Virus record (IMG/VR): IMGVR_UViG_3300042197_002147
Span: 62,001 to 126,000 of that record
DNA: 64,000 nt
Strand: one strand, 5' to 3'
Source: a virus
Shown here: piece by piece, positions 1 through 8,895 of the stretch
How positions within the stretch are numbered: position 1 is the first letter of the stretch
Layout: the number at the start of each line of letters is the position of its first letter
The notes under the pieces: generated by a model
The model's database searches: none
What the model was told of the DNA's origin: nothing
What the model saw: only the letters and a program-made list of their open reading frames with translations
Translations under genes and position numbers: made by a program

Positions 1-345
1 GCATTAAAATATTTTACTTTACATTCTATTGTTGATATAAAGAAAGATGAAGAAATTGTTTGGTACTATGGTGCTGGATACTCTATGAGATTAAAGATGG
101 AAGCAGCGATGACATTTGAAAGAGGAACGCCTGAGGGATGGCCCGGCGACGGTGCAAATCTACCAGCAAAGGGTTGCACATCTTGCGGGAACAATAACAA
201 GCAACCAGAAACAGAACCAATTGAACTATTAAAAGAAGAAAATAATGAAACTGAAAATAAAAGTAATGCAGATCAACTACTTTTTAGGTCAATGGTTGTC
301 CCGGAGAAAATTTTAAATGATAAAGTTCAAGAAGGTACGGTTTAA
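1..345 (+). CDS. C-terminal part of an unidentified phage protein (possibly SET-domain-like)
   Basis: The reading frame enters from the left edge, so only the last 114 residues are visible. The first part (VDIKKDEEIVWYYGAGY) looks like the C-terminal strand of SET-domain lysine methyltransferases, where a 'D-I-x-x-G-E-E-L-x-x-D-Y-G' segment precedes the C-terminal helix. The usual Gly and Asp are Asp and Trp/Tyr here, so the match is weak. A CTSCG pair follows, then an acidic, Asn-rich, probably disordered tail. The gene overlaps the start of gene 46 by 29 bp, so both lie in one operon. In T4 the gene next to 46 on this side is 47, but nothing here looks like the gp47 C-terminus. The function stays open. 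Confidence 0.6.
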   Translation, partial: ALKYFTLHSIVDIKKDEEIVWYYGAGYSMRLKMEAAMTFERGTPEGWPGDGANLPAKGCTSCGNNNKQPETEPIELLKEENNETENKSNADQLLFRSMVVPEKILNDKVQEGTV

Positions 346-2032
346 AAATTTTGGATCTTTTGGTAACAATTTTACTGAACTAATTCTTGATAAAAATCCA
401 ACAACACTAATATGTGGAAACAATGGAAGCGGAAAATCCTTCGCTTTCCTTGATTCCATTACTTTTGCGTTGTTTGGAAAACCTTTTAGAAAAATAAACA
501 TACCACAACTTGTAAATTCTGTAAATGATAAGAATTGTCTAGTTGAAATAGAGTTTACTAAAGGAAATGATGAGTATTTAGTTCGTCGTGGGTTGAATCC
601 AAAAGTATTTGAAATTCACAGAAATAATGTTTTAGTTAATCAAGATGCAAAAAGTCTTGATTATCAAGAGGTTCTTGAGGATCAAATCCTAAAGATGAAT
701 TATAAAACATTTACTCAAGTTGTAATTCTTGGCAGTTCTTCATTTGTTCCTTTTATGCAATTGGCTGCTGCTGATCGTAGAGCAGTTATTGAGAATATTT
801 TGGATATTAATGTTTTCAGTACCATGAATGTTTTGCTTAAGGGTAAAATGATGCAACTTAAGGAAATAATAAAAGAAATAACTAATAAAATAGAAATTGA
901 AAACCAAAAAATATTATTACAATCTCAGTTTATTAGTACTCTTGAGAACAAAAGTAAAGAGGATAAAAAGGGTTTAAATGAAAAAACCAATTCTTTATCT
1001 CTAGAGATTCAGAATTTACAAATAGAAATTGACTCTCTAGACTTAGAAGTAAAAAATATATTAACTTCAGTTGAAGATGAAACTAAGACAAATAAATCAT
1101 TTTCTGATTTAGAAAAACTTAGAACAAAAATATACATTAATTTTAAGAATTTAGAAAAAGATATAGAATTTTTTGAAACAAATACATCTTGTCCTTCTTG
1201 CAATCAAAAAATAGATGAAACAATAAAAGTAGAGGAAGTAAAAAAGAAGGAAGAAAAAAGAAAAGAATACGAAAAAGCATTGAATGATCTTGATAATAAT
1301 ATTGAAAAAATTTCTGATAAAATAAAAGAAATTAAGGAAACCAATAAAAAAATTCAAGATTTAAATTTACAAATAGTTCAAAAGAAGACATCAATAAAAA
1401 ATGCAGAAAAATATCGTGAATCTCTCGTTAAAGAATTAAACGATATGGGTACATCGACAGAGCAAATAAAAGAAGAAATTAAAAAACTGGAAAATTTAAA
1501 ACAATTTATTGCTGGTCTTGAAAAAGAAAAAAATGAGCATAAAGAAGAATTATTGTATCACGAACATGCTCATATACTTTTGAAAGATTCGGGAGTTAAA
1601 GCAAAAATTATTAAGTATTATCTTCCTTATATGAACAAATATATTAATAAGTTTTTATCTTCTATGGATTTCTTTGCACAGTTTACACTTGACGAAGATT
1701 TCAATGAAAAAATTAAAAGCAGACACCGAGATGAATTTAGTTATATGAATTTCAGTGAAGGTGAAAAAATGCGTATAGATTTGGCCTTGTTATTGGCTTG
1801 GAGAGAAATAGCAAGAACAAAAAATAGTGTAAACTGCAATTTATTAATATTGGATGAGGTTTTTGATTCATCTTTAGATTCTCTTGGCATGGATGAACTT
1901 ATGAAATTACTGAATACAGTAAGTGATAAATCAAATATATTTGTTATAAGTCATAAGTCCGATCAATTAGTTGATAAATTTCAAAACTTAATTGGATTTG
2001 AAAAGAAAAATAACTTTAGCAAAATTATATGA
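317..2032 (+). CDS. 46: gp46-like recombination endonuclease subunit (SbcC/Rad50 family ATPase)
   Basis: This is an SMC/Rad50-type ATPase of 571 residues, close to T4 gp46. With gp47 it forms the SbcCD-like complex that resects DNA ends for recombination-dependent replication. Walker A is GNNGSGKS at about residues 34-41. Two long Lys/Glu-rich coiled-coil arms surround a CPSC zinc hook at about 292-295. The ABC signature NFSEGEKMR lies near 478 and Walker B LLILDEVFD near 510, followed by a D-loop and a switch His in VISHKSD. The start after the overlap with the upstream gene gives MIKFKKVRFKNFGSFG, the expected N-terminus. The stop overlaps the next gene by ATGA. gp47 is not in the window and presumably lies upstream. 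Confidence 0.95.
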   Translation: MIKFKKVRFKNFGSFGNNFTELILDKNPTTLICGNNGSGKSFAFLDSITFALFGKPFRKINIPQLVNSVNDKNCLVEIEFTKGNDEYLVRRGLNPKVFEIHRNNVLVNQDAKSLDYQEVLEDQILKMNYKTFTQVVILGSSSFVPFMQLAAADRRAVIENILDINVFSTMNVLLKGKMMQLKEIIKEITNKIEIENQKILLQSQFISTLENKSKEDKKGLNEKTNSLSLEIQNLQIEIDSLDLEVKNILTSVEDETKTNKSFSDLEKLRTKIYINFKNLEKDIEFFETNTSCPSCNQKIDETIKVEEVKKKEEKRKEYEKALNDLDNNIEKISDKIKEIKETNKKIQDLNLQIVQKKTSIKNAEKYRESLVKELNDMGTSTEQIKEEIKKLENLKQFIAGLEKEKNEHKEELLYHEHAHILLKDSGVKAKIIKYYLPYMNKYINKFLSSMDFFAQFTLDEDFNEKIKSRHRDEFSYMNFSEGEKMRIDLALLLAWREIARTKNSVNCNLLILDEVFDSSLDSLGMDELMKLLNTVSDKSNIFVISHKSDQLVDKFQNLIGFEKKNNFSKII

Positions 2033-2760
2033 GTGATGAAATTAATCCATATCCAGTAATAGAAAAGCATGACGGTTTTTATGTTGTTCGTGATGATTTG
2101 ATTGAAGGCGGATCTAAAACAAGATTTATCCAGACTCTTATCAAAGAATCACAACAAAATGAAATGGTTTATGGATCTTCTCCTGCAACTGGTTATGCAC
2201 AAATTGCACTTGCTAGAGTTTGCGAACACTTCAATAAAAAGTGTATATTGTTTATGGCTAAAAGAAAACCAGAGAATCTTCATCCTTACCAGTTGAAAGC
2301 AATTAAACATGGTGCTATAATTCATGGTGTAGACAACGGTATGCTTACTGTAACACAGAAAAGAGCAAGAGATTATGTTGCTTTGGACAGCACCAATAGA
2401 AAATTATTTCCTATTGGTTTTGATTGTCAAGAAGTAATTTTAGAAATTTGCGAATTAGCAAAGGATCTACCAATAGAACCAAAAGAAGTATGGACAGTTG
2501 GTTCTAGTGGAACTTTAACAAGAGGTCTACAGATGGCTTGGCCAGATGCAGAATTTCATTGTGTTTCAGTTGGTCATAAGATGGGACAGAAGGAACTAGG
2601 AAGAGCAAAAATGTACAAATGTGAAATTCCTTTCTTTGAAGCAGTTGATGCTGCTGATGCGCCTCCTTTTCCTTCTGCTCCCACTTATGACGCAAAAGCA
2701 TGGAAGTTTATAAAAGAATATGCTTCACCCGGTGCATTATTTTGGAATGTGGGCGCATGA
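2029..2760 (+). CDS. PLP-dependent enzyme, fold type II (D-cysteine desulfhydrase / ACC deaminase-like)
   Basis: A 243-residue protein resembling the tryptophan-synthase-beta fold. 'VVRDDLIEGGSKTRF' (residues 19-33) matches the family motif 'RDD...GGNKxRK', and Lys30 is the expected Schiff-base lysine. A Ser/Gly-rich phosphate loop VGSSGTLTRG lies near 158-167. At 243 residues it is shorter than bacterial relatives of about 330, so one subdomain is reduced. It is coupled to gene 46 upstream and to a DNA methyltransferase downstream by ATGA overlaps. The substrate cannot be read from sequence. The position beside a methyltransferase allows a role in base modification, or alternatively in host amino-acid or sulfur metabolism. 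Family call fairly sure, function unknown. Confidence 0.75.
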   Translation: MSDEINPYPVIEKHDGFYVVRDDLIEGGSKTRFIQTLIKESQQNEMVYGSSPATGYAQIALARVCEHFNKKCILFMAKRKPENLHPYQLKAIKHGAIIHGVDNGMLTVTQKRARDYVALDSTNRKLFPIGFDCQEVILEICELAKDLPIEPKEVWTVGSSGTLTRGLQMAWPDAEFHCVSVGHKMGQKELGRAKMYKCEIPFFEAVDAADAPPFPSAPTYDAKAWKFIKEYASPGALFWNVGA

Positions 2761-4334
2761 AACCATTTTATGAAAGAAATGATTATCTTTTAAATCATAA
2801 AATCAATGTTCTTTTTGAGGACATTGTTTCTATGAATGACTCGGAGTTTGAACAATGGGTAAAAGATATGCGTAAAGTTGTTCTTTATGCCTGGAATAAT
2901 CACAATTGCCCACCCAGAACAGGTAAAAACGAAAATGATATTGTAGAAGAGTTTAACAAACTCACTGGATATCCTATTCACACATTTGAATTTATTGATG
3001 AGTTAACAGAAACAAAAGATGTAGTTATTAACAAATCTCGTCTTGGTGCAGAAGTAGATCAATGGTTTCCAAATATGTACAAGACTAGAATTAACTACAG
3101 TGAAAATGACACTGGTTATTCTATTTACGATTTGTTTGCAGATGACAAATATCTTCCAAGAATGATAAAAGGAACTCGTCGTCATATTCGTAGAGATTCG
3201 CTTTACACATTTGCTTGTTCTGCAATAAAGCATGACACTAAGTATGCAATTGTTTCTGTTGGAAGCGGTGAGGAATGGATGGATGCATACTTTAATAATC
3301 CATCAATTTTTAAGGATCACGATTTTATATTAGATCAGCACGATGATGAAGATGGTGTCAATACTGGTTATTATCAAATTGAACAATCAAAAATTCTTTC
3401 TTTAACAAAAGAACAGTTTTTAAAATGGAAACCAAAATTATCTTATCGTCACTATTCTACTTTTGATTCAGAAAATATTGAAGATGATAAGATTTTTAGA
3501 ATAAGAGTATATGAAAAGGGTCATAGAGTCTTTCCTAAATGTTTTCCTAGTTTTAGGATAGGTTATATTCAACCCGCAGTTAATTTTCCGCCACTAACGG
3601 CAAGGTATCTTTATGAAAAATTTACGGAATCTTTTTACACACAGAATCAAATTGTTATTTTCGATCCTTCTTCTGGCTGGGGTGGTCGCATTCTTGGTGC
3701 CATGTCTGTCAATGACAATCGAAATATTCACTATATCGGGACTGATCCTAACTTGGATAACTTCGATTCTAGTCTTGGTGATTCTGGTAAGTACGGTTGT
3801 GTTGCTGATTTCTACAATACTCGAACTTATAGAGGAAATTCGTTTTTCTCGTCCACAAATACTTACGAAATTTTTAAAGTTGGTTCGGAAGTAATTCACA
3901 AAGAAAACAATTTTCAGAAATATAAAGGAAAGATAGATTTAATTTTTACATCTCCTCCATATTTTAATAGAGAAGCTTATTCTGAAAATGAAAACCAATC
4001 TTATAAGAAATTCGATAATTACGATTCGTGGAGAGATGGATTTCTCAAGCAAACACTACAAACATGTGTTGAGTATTTAAAAAATCAACGCTATCTTTTA
4101 TGGAATATTGCCGATATACAAATTTCTGGTAAATATTTGCCTCTAGAAAAGGACTCTAGAGATATACTTGAAAGTCTTGGAATGAAATATGTTCAAACTA
4201 TAAAAATGGCAATGGAAGGGATGCCTGGTCAAAATCGTTTAGACGAAGATGGCAAACCAAAGTGCAAAAATTTTTGCAAAGTAAACGGAAACTATTTGAA
4301 ATTTGAACCAGTGTTTGTATACTATAAACCATGA
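2757..4334 (+). CDS. DNA methyltransferase (TSPPY motif IV; N4-cytosine or N6-adenine class)
   Basis: The protein has 525 residues if translation starts at the ATG at 2757, which overlaps the preceding stop as ATGA. An in-frame ATG further upstream lies inside the PLP-enzyme gene and is unlikely. AdoMet motif I is DPSSGWGGR at about 302-310, followed by an acidic 'YIGTDPN' motif II. Catalytic motif IV is TSPPYF at about 397-402. The order I then IV points to the beta-type amino-methyltransferase layout. The 300-residue N-terminal part is not recognised and may be the target-recognition domain. A second, related methyltransferase lies at 29892-31181. No partner restriction gene is seen, so host modification mimicry or self-protection is the likely role. 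Confidence 0.85.
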   Translation: MKPFYERNDYLLNHKINVLFEDIVSMNDSEFEQWVKDMRKVVLYAWNNHNCPPRTGKNENDIVEEFNKLTGYPIHTFEFIDELTETKDVVINKSRLGAEVDQWFPNMYKTRINYSENDTGYSIYDLFADDKYLPRMIKGTRRHIRRDSLYTFACSAIKHDTKYAIVSVGSGEEWMDAYFNNPSIFKDHDFILDQHDDEDGVNTGYYQIEQSKILSLTKEQFLKWKPKLSYRHYSTFDSENIEDDKIFRIRVYEKGHRVFPKCFPSFRIGYIQPAVNFPPLTARYLYEKFTESFYTQNQIVIFDPSSGWGGRILGAMSVNDNRNIHYIGTDPNLDNFDSSLGDSGKYGCVADFYNTRTYRGNSFFSSTNTYEIFKVGSEVIHKENNFQKYKGKIDLIFTSPPYFNREAYSENENQSYKKFDNYDSWRDGFLKQTLQTCVEYLKNQRYLLWNIADIQISGKYLPLEKDSRDILESLGMKYVQTIKMAMEGMPGQNRLDEDGKPKCKNFCKVNGNYLKFEPVFVYYKP

Positions 4335-5446
4335 AATCTGAAACTGAAGAGATTTTTTACGGCAAGCAACCGAATTGGAAGCATTGGAAGCCGGAAGATT
4401 ATAAAGATGAAGACAAAGTTTATTGGTCTATTGCTTTAGCATTAAATTGGTACAATACAAAATTTACAGACAGGGACTACAAAGCAAGTGTTATCGAATA
4501 CATGGAAAAAAATAAAATTCCAGGCGTCGATATGGTTGCCAAGGTTCCTGTTGATAATTTTACTTTTAGAGTTATTGGAGGAAAGTGTCAGGCAAATCTT
4601 TGTCATTGCATTTTACCAATAAAAATAAAAAATGCTGTAAAAGAAGGAATAGAACAACTAATTATTCTTGGCAAAACTCTAGAAACTACAAATACACCAA
4701 TTGTACCAGTTCGTGAAAGGGTTCGTCAGCAATCTTATGAACTTGGTAGCATTCTTGAACAAAAAATTGATGAATATGAAGAATATATTTTGGGTAAAAA
4801 ACCAAATTATAAACTTTTTAATATTGAAAATTGGATAAACGAAAACGAGCCAAGTGCCATGCATTGCGAGTTTTTACTTGAATGCTTTGAGAGAGGCACA
4901 AATGAATTTAAACTTGTAGTTGATGGAAAGGATGATCAACTAAAAGAAGCATATTCTTTTTTGACAAAAAAGCAAGCACAGAAAATGCACGACTTTTATA
5001 AGTCTATTTGCGATCATTTGAGAGTTCGTATTACTATTGCAAAAAGTAATCGTAAACCAAGAAAGAAAAAGAAAAAGAAACCAGAACAATTAGTCAAAAA
5101 GTTAAAATATTTGGTTAAAGATAACACCACAGGTATAGAATCAATACTTCCAGATTCTATTATTGGTAGTCAGACTGTTATAGTTTTTAACACAAAAACA
5201 AACAAAGCAAGTATGTTTAAGGCCGATTCAAATGGTTCGGGTTTGAGCGTAAAGGGTTCTACTATTATTGGTTTTAGCACCGAGTCAGTAGAAAAGAAAA
5301 TGAGAAAACCAGTTGAATTTATGACAAAGGCAAAAAGTGAAGGAATTCGTAGCATAAATAACTACTGGAAGTCACAAAAAACAAAAGAAAGTCAACCAAA
5401 AGGTAGAATTAACGCTCATACACTTATTCTTAAATCATTCAAATGA
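4331..5446 (+). CDS. Conserved-looking phage protein of unknown function with a basic linker
   Basis: A 371-residue protein I cannot assign. The N-terminal half is rich in Trp and aromatic residues (WKHWKPEDY, ALALNWYN). Four Cys/His residues occur in 'GGKCQANLCHC' and could bind metal. A very basic stretch at about 236-250 (RKPRKKKKKKP) separates a second beta-rich domain of about 100 residues ending 'NAHTLILKSFK'. Lysine runs of this type suggest nucleic-acid contact. It is joined by ATGA overlaps to the methyltransferase before it and to the next gene, so it is made with them. No catalytic motif is visible. Confidence 0.7.
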   Translation: MKSETEEIFYGKQPNWKHWKPEDYKDEDKVYWSIALALNWYNTKFTDRDYKASVIEYMEKNKIPGVDMVAKVPVDNFTFRVIGGKCQANLCHCILPIKIKNAVKEGIEQLIILGKTLETTNTPIVPVRERVRQQSYELGSILEQKIDEYEEYILGKKPNYKLFNIENWINENEPSAMHCEFLLECFERGTNEFKLVVDGKDDQLKEAYSFLTKKQAQKMHDFYKSICDHLRVRITIAKSNRKPRKKKKKKPEQLVKKLKYLVKDNTTGIESILPDSIIGSQTVIVFNTKTNKASMFKADSNGSGLSVKGSTIIGFSTESVEKKMRKPVEFMTKAKSEGIRSINNYWKSQKTKESQPKGRINAHTLILKSFK

Positions 5447-5766
5447 TTAATAAAACAGATAATTTAAGATTTGTTGGACCATATAAAAAATATGACGCGA
5501 ATGGTAAACTTATTGATTATAATATTGGCGATACCGTCGATTTTGATGGTATCTATTATGCCGCAACAAAAGAAATTCTAGGATTAAATCCTTTATCTAA
5601 AAATAGCGGTTGGGAAAAAGTTGGAGACATTGATCCGAATAGATTTTTTTCACAAACAACAGAACCAATTACTAAAAAGGTTGGAGATAGATGGCACAAT
5701 CCATCAACAAGTATAACATATACTTTGATAAAAGATAATAATGGTTATCATTGGGTAGAAATGTAA
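5443..5766 (+). CDS. Small beta-rich protein resembling phage appendage / carbohydrate-binding modules
   Basis: A 107-residue protein. The first half ('FVGPYKKYDANGKLIDYNIGDTV', then 'YYAATKEI..NP....GW') resembles short carbohydrate-binding or tail-fibre modules in which an aromatic triad holds a flat surface. The end (GDRWHNPSTSITYTLIKDNN..WVEM) follows the 'GDRWxxxx..YxxxxxxGxWVE' pattern often repeated in phage tail and neck proteins. It overlaps the upstream gene by ATGA. It sits in a replication region rather than with tail genes, which is unusual. Assignment is by pattern only. Confidence 0.6.
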   Translation: MINKTDNLRFVGPYKKYDANGKLIDYNIGDTVDFDGIYYAATKEILGLNPLSKNSGWEKVGDIDPNRFFSQTTEPITKKVGDRWHNPSTSITYTLIKDNNGYHWVEM

Positions 5767-5795
5767 TTGACATTTGAAAAAAAAATTGATATAAT
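5767..5795 (+). promoter_or_regulatory. Consensus sigma70 promoter giving a leaderless rnh mRNA
   Basis: TTGACA (5767-5772), a 17-bp spacer and TATAAT (5790-5795) match the sigma70 consensus at all 12 positions. The ATG of the RNase H gene follows after 7 nt (5803), exactly where transcription should begin, and there is no Shine-Dalgarno sequence. The TTG of the -35 box is in frame with the gene and could be mistaken for a start codon. Confidence 0.9.
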
Positions 5796-5802
5796 TTTAA
5801 AT

Positions 5803-6648
5803 ATGATTTTGCTAGACAACAACCAAATAATTTTGGCAAACCTATTTCACACCGTGAAAACTAATACAGACATTAGTGAGGATTTGCTTCGCCATATGGT
5901 ATTGAATTCTTATCGTCTTCTTAGAAAACATTTCAAAGATGAGTACGGAGAACTCGTGATTTGTCATGATTCTTCGAATTCTTGGAGAAAGCAATATTTT
6001 CCACATTATAAGGCAAATAGAGCAAAGGCACACGCAAAGTCTGAATTTGATTGGGATGTAATTTATCAGACTTTGACAAAAATCCGCGATGAAATTCGTG
6101 ATGTTTTTCCATACAAAAACATGAAAATTGATCACACAGAGGCAGATGATATTATTGCAGTTTTGACTAAGAAATATCACGATAGAGAAAAAATTCTCAT
6201 TATTTCGAATGATAAAGATTTTCAACAACTTCAAAGATATCCAAATGTCTTTCAATATAGTACATTTAAGAAGCAATTGCTGAAGTGCGATAAACCGGAA
6301 TCATTTCTAATGGAGCACATTCTTCGTGGTGATTCCGGTGATGGGGTTCCTAATATATTGTCAGACGATGATGCTTTTGTTAACGAAGATAAGCGACAAA
6401 ACAGACTTACTCAAAAAGTAATGGAAGACATCGAAAGAAATATTTCTGTAATTTCTTCTACTAAACATGCAAGAAATTGGGATAGAAATAGAACTTTAAT
6501 TGATTTTGAAATGATTCCAATTGAAATTGAAGATAAAATTTGCGAAGAATATCTTAAACCATCGGTTGTAACAGATAGGTCCAAGGTTCTGTCCTATATG
6601 ATTACAAATCGTTTAAAGAACCTAATAGAGAATATAGAGGAGTTTTGA
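5803..6648 (+). CDS. rnh: RNase H-like 5'-3' exonuclease (T4 Rnh / FEN-1 family)
   Basis: A 281-residue flap nuclease that removes RNA primers from Okazaki fragments. The N-terminal MILLDNNQ supplies the first metal-binding Asp. The acidic cluster TEADDIIAVL lies near residue 111, ISNDKDFQQL near 134, and the helix-3-turn segment GDSGDGVPNILSDDD near 176, all as in T4 Rnh (305 residues). I chose the ATG at 5803. The in-frame TTG 36 bp upstream lies in a perfect -35 promoter box and would add residues not typical of the family. The start lies 7 nt after the -10 box, so the message is probably leaderless. The next gene starts just after the stop. Confidence 0.9.
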   Translation: MILLDNNQIILANLFHTVKTNTDISEDLLRHMVLNSYRLLRKHFKDEYGELVICHDSSNSWRKQYFPHYKANRAKAHAKSEFDWDVIYQTLTKIRDEIRDVFPYKNMKIDHTEADDIIAVLTKKYHDREKILIISNDKDFQQLQRYPNVFQYSTFKKQLLKCDKPESFLMEHILRGDSGDGVPNILSDDDAFVNEDKRQNRLTQKVMEDIERNISVISSTKHARNWDRNRTLIDFEMIPIEIEDKICEEYLKPSVVTDRSKVLSYMITNRLKNLIENIEEF

Positions 6649-6649
6649 T

Positions 6650-6838
6650 GTGAAAAGAGACTTTCACGAAAAAGACAATAGAGATCACACACCAAGAAAG
6701 GATCGTGGTTTTGTCCAAAGACAAAAGAAGTCAAAAAAGAATCAAATGAAAAATGATTTAAAGAATATAGTTGACAATATGAATTCTGGCAATTATAATG
6801 ACTACGATCTTGATTATCAAGATGATGAATGGAACTAA
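6650..6838 (+). CDS. Small basic/acidic hypothetical protein
   Basis: A 62-residue protein starting at a GTG that follows GAGGAG at good spacing. The ATG two bases earlier is followed at once by a stop. The first half is strongly basic (RKDRGFVQRQKKSKKNQ) and the end is acidic and Tyr/Asp-rich (NDYDLDYQDDEWN). The gene fills the gap between rnh and the sliding clamp and nearly touches both. No family recognised. It could be a small replication accessory protein. Confidence 0.6.
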   Translation: MKRDFHEKDNRDHTPRKDRGFVQRQKKSKKNQMKNDLKNIVDNMNSGNYNDYDLDYQDDEWN

Positions 6839-6839
6839 T

Positions 6840-7529
6840 ATGACTACTACTACAAACGAAATTACATTAAGCAAAACAACACTTTCGATTCTTAAGAATT
6901 TTTCTACGCTCAATTCTAACATTCTAGTAAAGCCTGGTAATGTTCTTCAAACTATTACGCCTTCCAAGAATGGAATGGCAGAAGCAACTATTGAGGAGAC
7001 ATTTGATGTTGAATTTGGTATTTGGGATCTTAGTAAATTTTTGGGAGTTGTTAGTCTTTTCGCAACCCCGAAATTTGAGTTTGGTGAGAAGTCGGTTGTT
7101 ATTCACGGTGGTAATGGTTCTCGCGTTACTTACTTCTACTCTGAACCAAGACTCCTAACAACGCCTTCAAAGAAGGTAAATATGCCAAATATTTCACTTT
7201 CTGTTGATATTAGCGAAAAGACTTTTGCAGAACTACAAAAGGCTTCAGCAGTTCTTCAACTTCCTGATCTTTCATTTGTAAATGAAGGAGATCGCGTTAT
7301 GGCTGTTGTTTCGGATTTGCAAGATCCAACAACAAACAACTATAAGGTTGATGTTGGTGAAAATAAGTCTAGTTCAGATTTTAGTCTGAATTTTAAGATG
7401 GAAAACATCAAGATTCTTCCCGGAGATTATACAATTGAATTTTCAAAGAATATCGTTGGTCAATTTACCAATGAAACTCTGGATTTGAAGTATTGGTTTG
7501 CAATGGAGACTAATTCAAAGTTTAATTAA
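6840..7529 (+). CDS. 45: DNA polymerase sliding clamp (gp45-like)
   Basis: A 229-residue clamp subunit matching T4 gp45 (228 residues) in length, context and pattern. The N-terminal 'LSKTTLSILKNFSTLNSNILVKPGN' parallels the T4 start 'LSKDTTALLKNFATINSGI'. Later 'DLSKFLGVVSLF' and 'NIKILPGDYTIEFSK' match the corresponding T4 strands. As a trimer it would hold the polymerase on DNA, and in T4 it also activates late promoters through gp33/gp55. That fits the TATAAATA promoters in this window. The ATG at 6840 sits two bases after the upstream stop. Earlier in-frame starts lie inside the upstream gene. Confidence 0.93.
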   Translation: MTTTTNEITLSKTTLSILKNFSTLNSNILVKPGNVLQTITPSKNGMAEATIEETFDVEFGIWDLSKFLGVVSLFATPKFEFGEKSVVIHGGNGSRVTYFYSEPRLLTTPSKKVNMPNISLSVDISEKTFAELQKASAVLQLPDLSFVNEGDRVMAVVSDLQDPTTNNYKVDVGENKSSSDFSLNFKMENIKILPGDYTIEFSKNIVGQFTNETLDLKYWFAMETNSKFN

Positions 7530-7530
7530 T

Positions 7531-8478
7531 ATGCAACACAAACAGAATGAATTTTTGTGGGTTGAAAAGTACCGACCCCAAACAATTAAAGATTGCATTC
7601 TCCCCGTGTCCTTGAAGAAAACTTTCGAGGACATGGTTGCTAAAGGAGAACCACAAAATCTTTTACTATCGGGTTCTGCTGGAACTGGAAAGACTACAGT
7701 TGCCAGAGCATTGTGTAATGATATTGGTGTGGATAATATCATAATCAATTGTTCAGAAAATGGTAATATTGATACACTACGAACTGATATTAGACAGTTT
7801 GCAAGTACAGTTTCTTTGTCTGAATCAAAGAAAACTGTTATTCTAGACGAGTTTGACTACAGCAATGCACAAAGTATCCAACCCGCACTTAGAGGTGCAA
7901 TTGAGGAGTTTTCAAATAACTGTAGATTTATCATTACTTGTAATTACAAGAATAGAATCATTCAACCGATTCATTCTAGATGTACTTGCATAGACTTTTT
8001 AATTAGCTCTGCTGATAAACCAGAGATTGCAAAACAACTTTTGGGTCGCTGTGAGTATATTTTAGACAACGAAAAGGTAAAGTATGATAAAAAGGTACTT
8101 TCCCAGCTAATTATTAAGCATTTTCCTGATTTCCGAAGAATAATCAATGAACTTCAAAGATATTCGGCATCTGGAGTGGTTGATGCTGGAATTTTAGCAA
8201 ATCTTAAAGACATAGAAATAAAGACCCTTATATCTGCAATGAAGATAAGGGACTTTTCTGGCGTTCGTAAATGGGTAGTAAACAATCTAGACAACTCTCA
8301 AACAGAACTGTTTAGAAAGATCTACGACAGTCTATACGAGTCCCTAGCACCATCAAGCGTCCCTGAAGCGGTTCTAGTGCTTGCAGAGTATCAATACAAA
8401 GCAGGGTTCGTAGCAGATCAGGAGATCAATACTGTTGCTTGCCTAACTGAATTGATGATGCGTTGTGAGTTTAAATAA
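7531..8478 (+). CDS. 44: Clamp loader large subunit (gp44-like AAA+ ATPase)
   Basis: A 315-residue AAA+ ATPase like T4 gp44 (319 residues). It begins 'QNEFLWVEKYRPQTIKDCILP', the hallmark N-terminus of clamp loaders. Walker A is GSAGTGKTT at about 48-56, Walker B ILDEFD near 103-108, and the arginine-finger SRC motif is in IHSRC near 150. The ATG at 7531 follows the gp45 stop by one base. An in-frame earlier ATG lies inside gene 45. It would act with gp62 to load gp45. Confidence 0.93.
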   Translation: MQHKQNEFLWVEKYRPQTIKDCILPVSLKKTFEDMVAKGEPQNLLLSGSAGTGKTTVARALCNDIGVDNIIINCSENGNIDTLRTDIRQFASTVSLSESKKTVILDEFDYSNAQSIQPALRGAIEEFSNNCRFIITCNYKNRIIQPIHSRCTCIDFLISSADKPEIAKQLLGRCEYILDNEKVKYDKKVLSQLIIKHFPDFRRIINELQRYSASGVVDAGILANLKDIEIKTLISAMKIRDFSGVRKWVVNNLDNSQTELFRKIYDSLYESLAPSSVPEAVLVLAEYQYKAGFVADQEINTVACLTELMMRCEFK

Positions 8479-8870
8479 TGGAACTTAAAGACTTTCTAAA
8501 TTCTATAAACCAGAATAAAAAGAATCTAATGGAAGAGGATCCTAATTGTGAGAGGGAATATCTTCCATATATTACGAATAGATGTCTTTCGTATTTCAAT
8601 GACACTATTTTTTATGCTAACCAAATGAATATTTTTAGTTATTTGGATAAAAGAATGCAATATGATTATTTACGATCAAAAATTGCAAAAAAGAATAGAT
8701 TTAGCAAGTGGCATAAAGCAGAAGAAAACTCAGATATTGATTTGGTAAAGGAATATTATGGATATTCCACTCAAAAAGCTAAAGATGCTTTGCGAGTTTT
8801 GTCAAAAAAAGATATCGAACAGATCAAAGAATTATGCAATAAAGGCGGCGCAAAAAAGGGAAAATCATAA
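8478..8870 (+). CDS. 62: Clamp loader small subunit (gp62-like)
   Basis: A 130-residue protein in the conserved 45-44-62-regA order. Its 'YLPYITNRCLSYFNDTIFYANQM' and 'YDYLRSKIAKKNRFSKWHK' segments, followed by a C-terminal helix pair, fit the short gp62 of aquatic T4-like phages. T4 gp62 is longer (187 residues). The start shares one base with the gp44 stop (TAATG), indicating translational coupling as in T4. A Lys/Gly-rich tail (KGGAKKGKS) ends it. Confidence 0.85.
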   Translation: MELKDFLNSINQNKKNLMEEDPNCEREYLPYITNRCLSYFNDTIFYANQMNIFSYLDKRMQYDYLRSKIAKKNRFSKWHKAEENSDIDLVKEYYGYSTQKAKDALRVLSKKDIEQIKELCNKGGAKKGKS

Positions 8871-8873
8871 ATA
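8866..8873 (+). promoter_or_regulatory. CATAAATA, late-promoter-like box upstream of regA
   Basis: CATAAATA overlaps the stop codon of gene 62 and lies 22 nt before the regA start. It differs from the T4 late consensus TATAAATA by one base. The same variant precedes two other plus-strand genes. In such AT-rich DNA a chance match is possible, so this is a weak call. Confidence 0.3.
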
Positions 8874-8895
8874 TTATCAAAGATAGGGTAATATT

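Noticed and set aside
2700-2756. Earlier ATG for the first methyltransferase
   Set aside because: It lies deep within the PLP-enzyme gene; the ATGA overlap at 2757 fits the operon's coupling pattern.
3594-3899. Reading frames on both strands inside the methyltransferase gene
   Set aside because: They are shadows of the real gene; no start signal or family pattern supports them.
5767-5802. Upstream TTG start for the RNase H gene
   Set aside because: The TTG is the first half of a perfect -35 box (TTGACA) with TATAAT 17 bp on; transcription would begin downstream of it.
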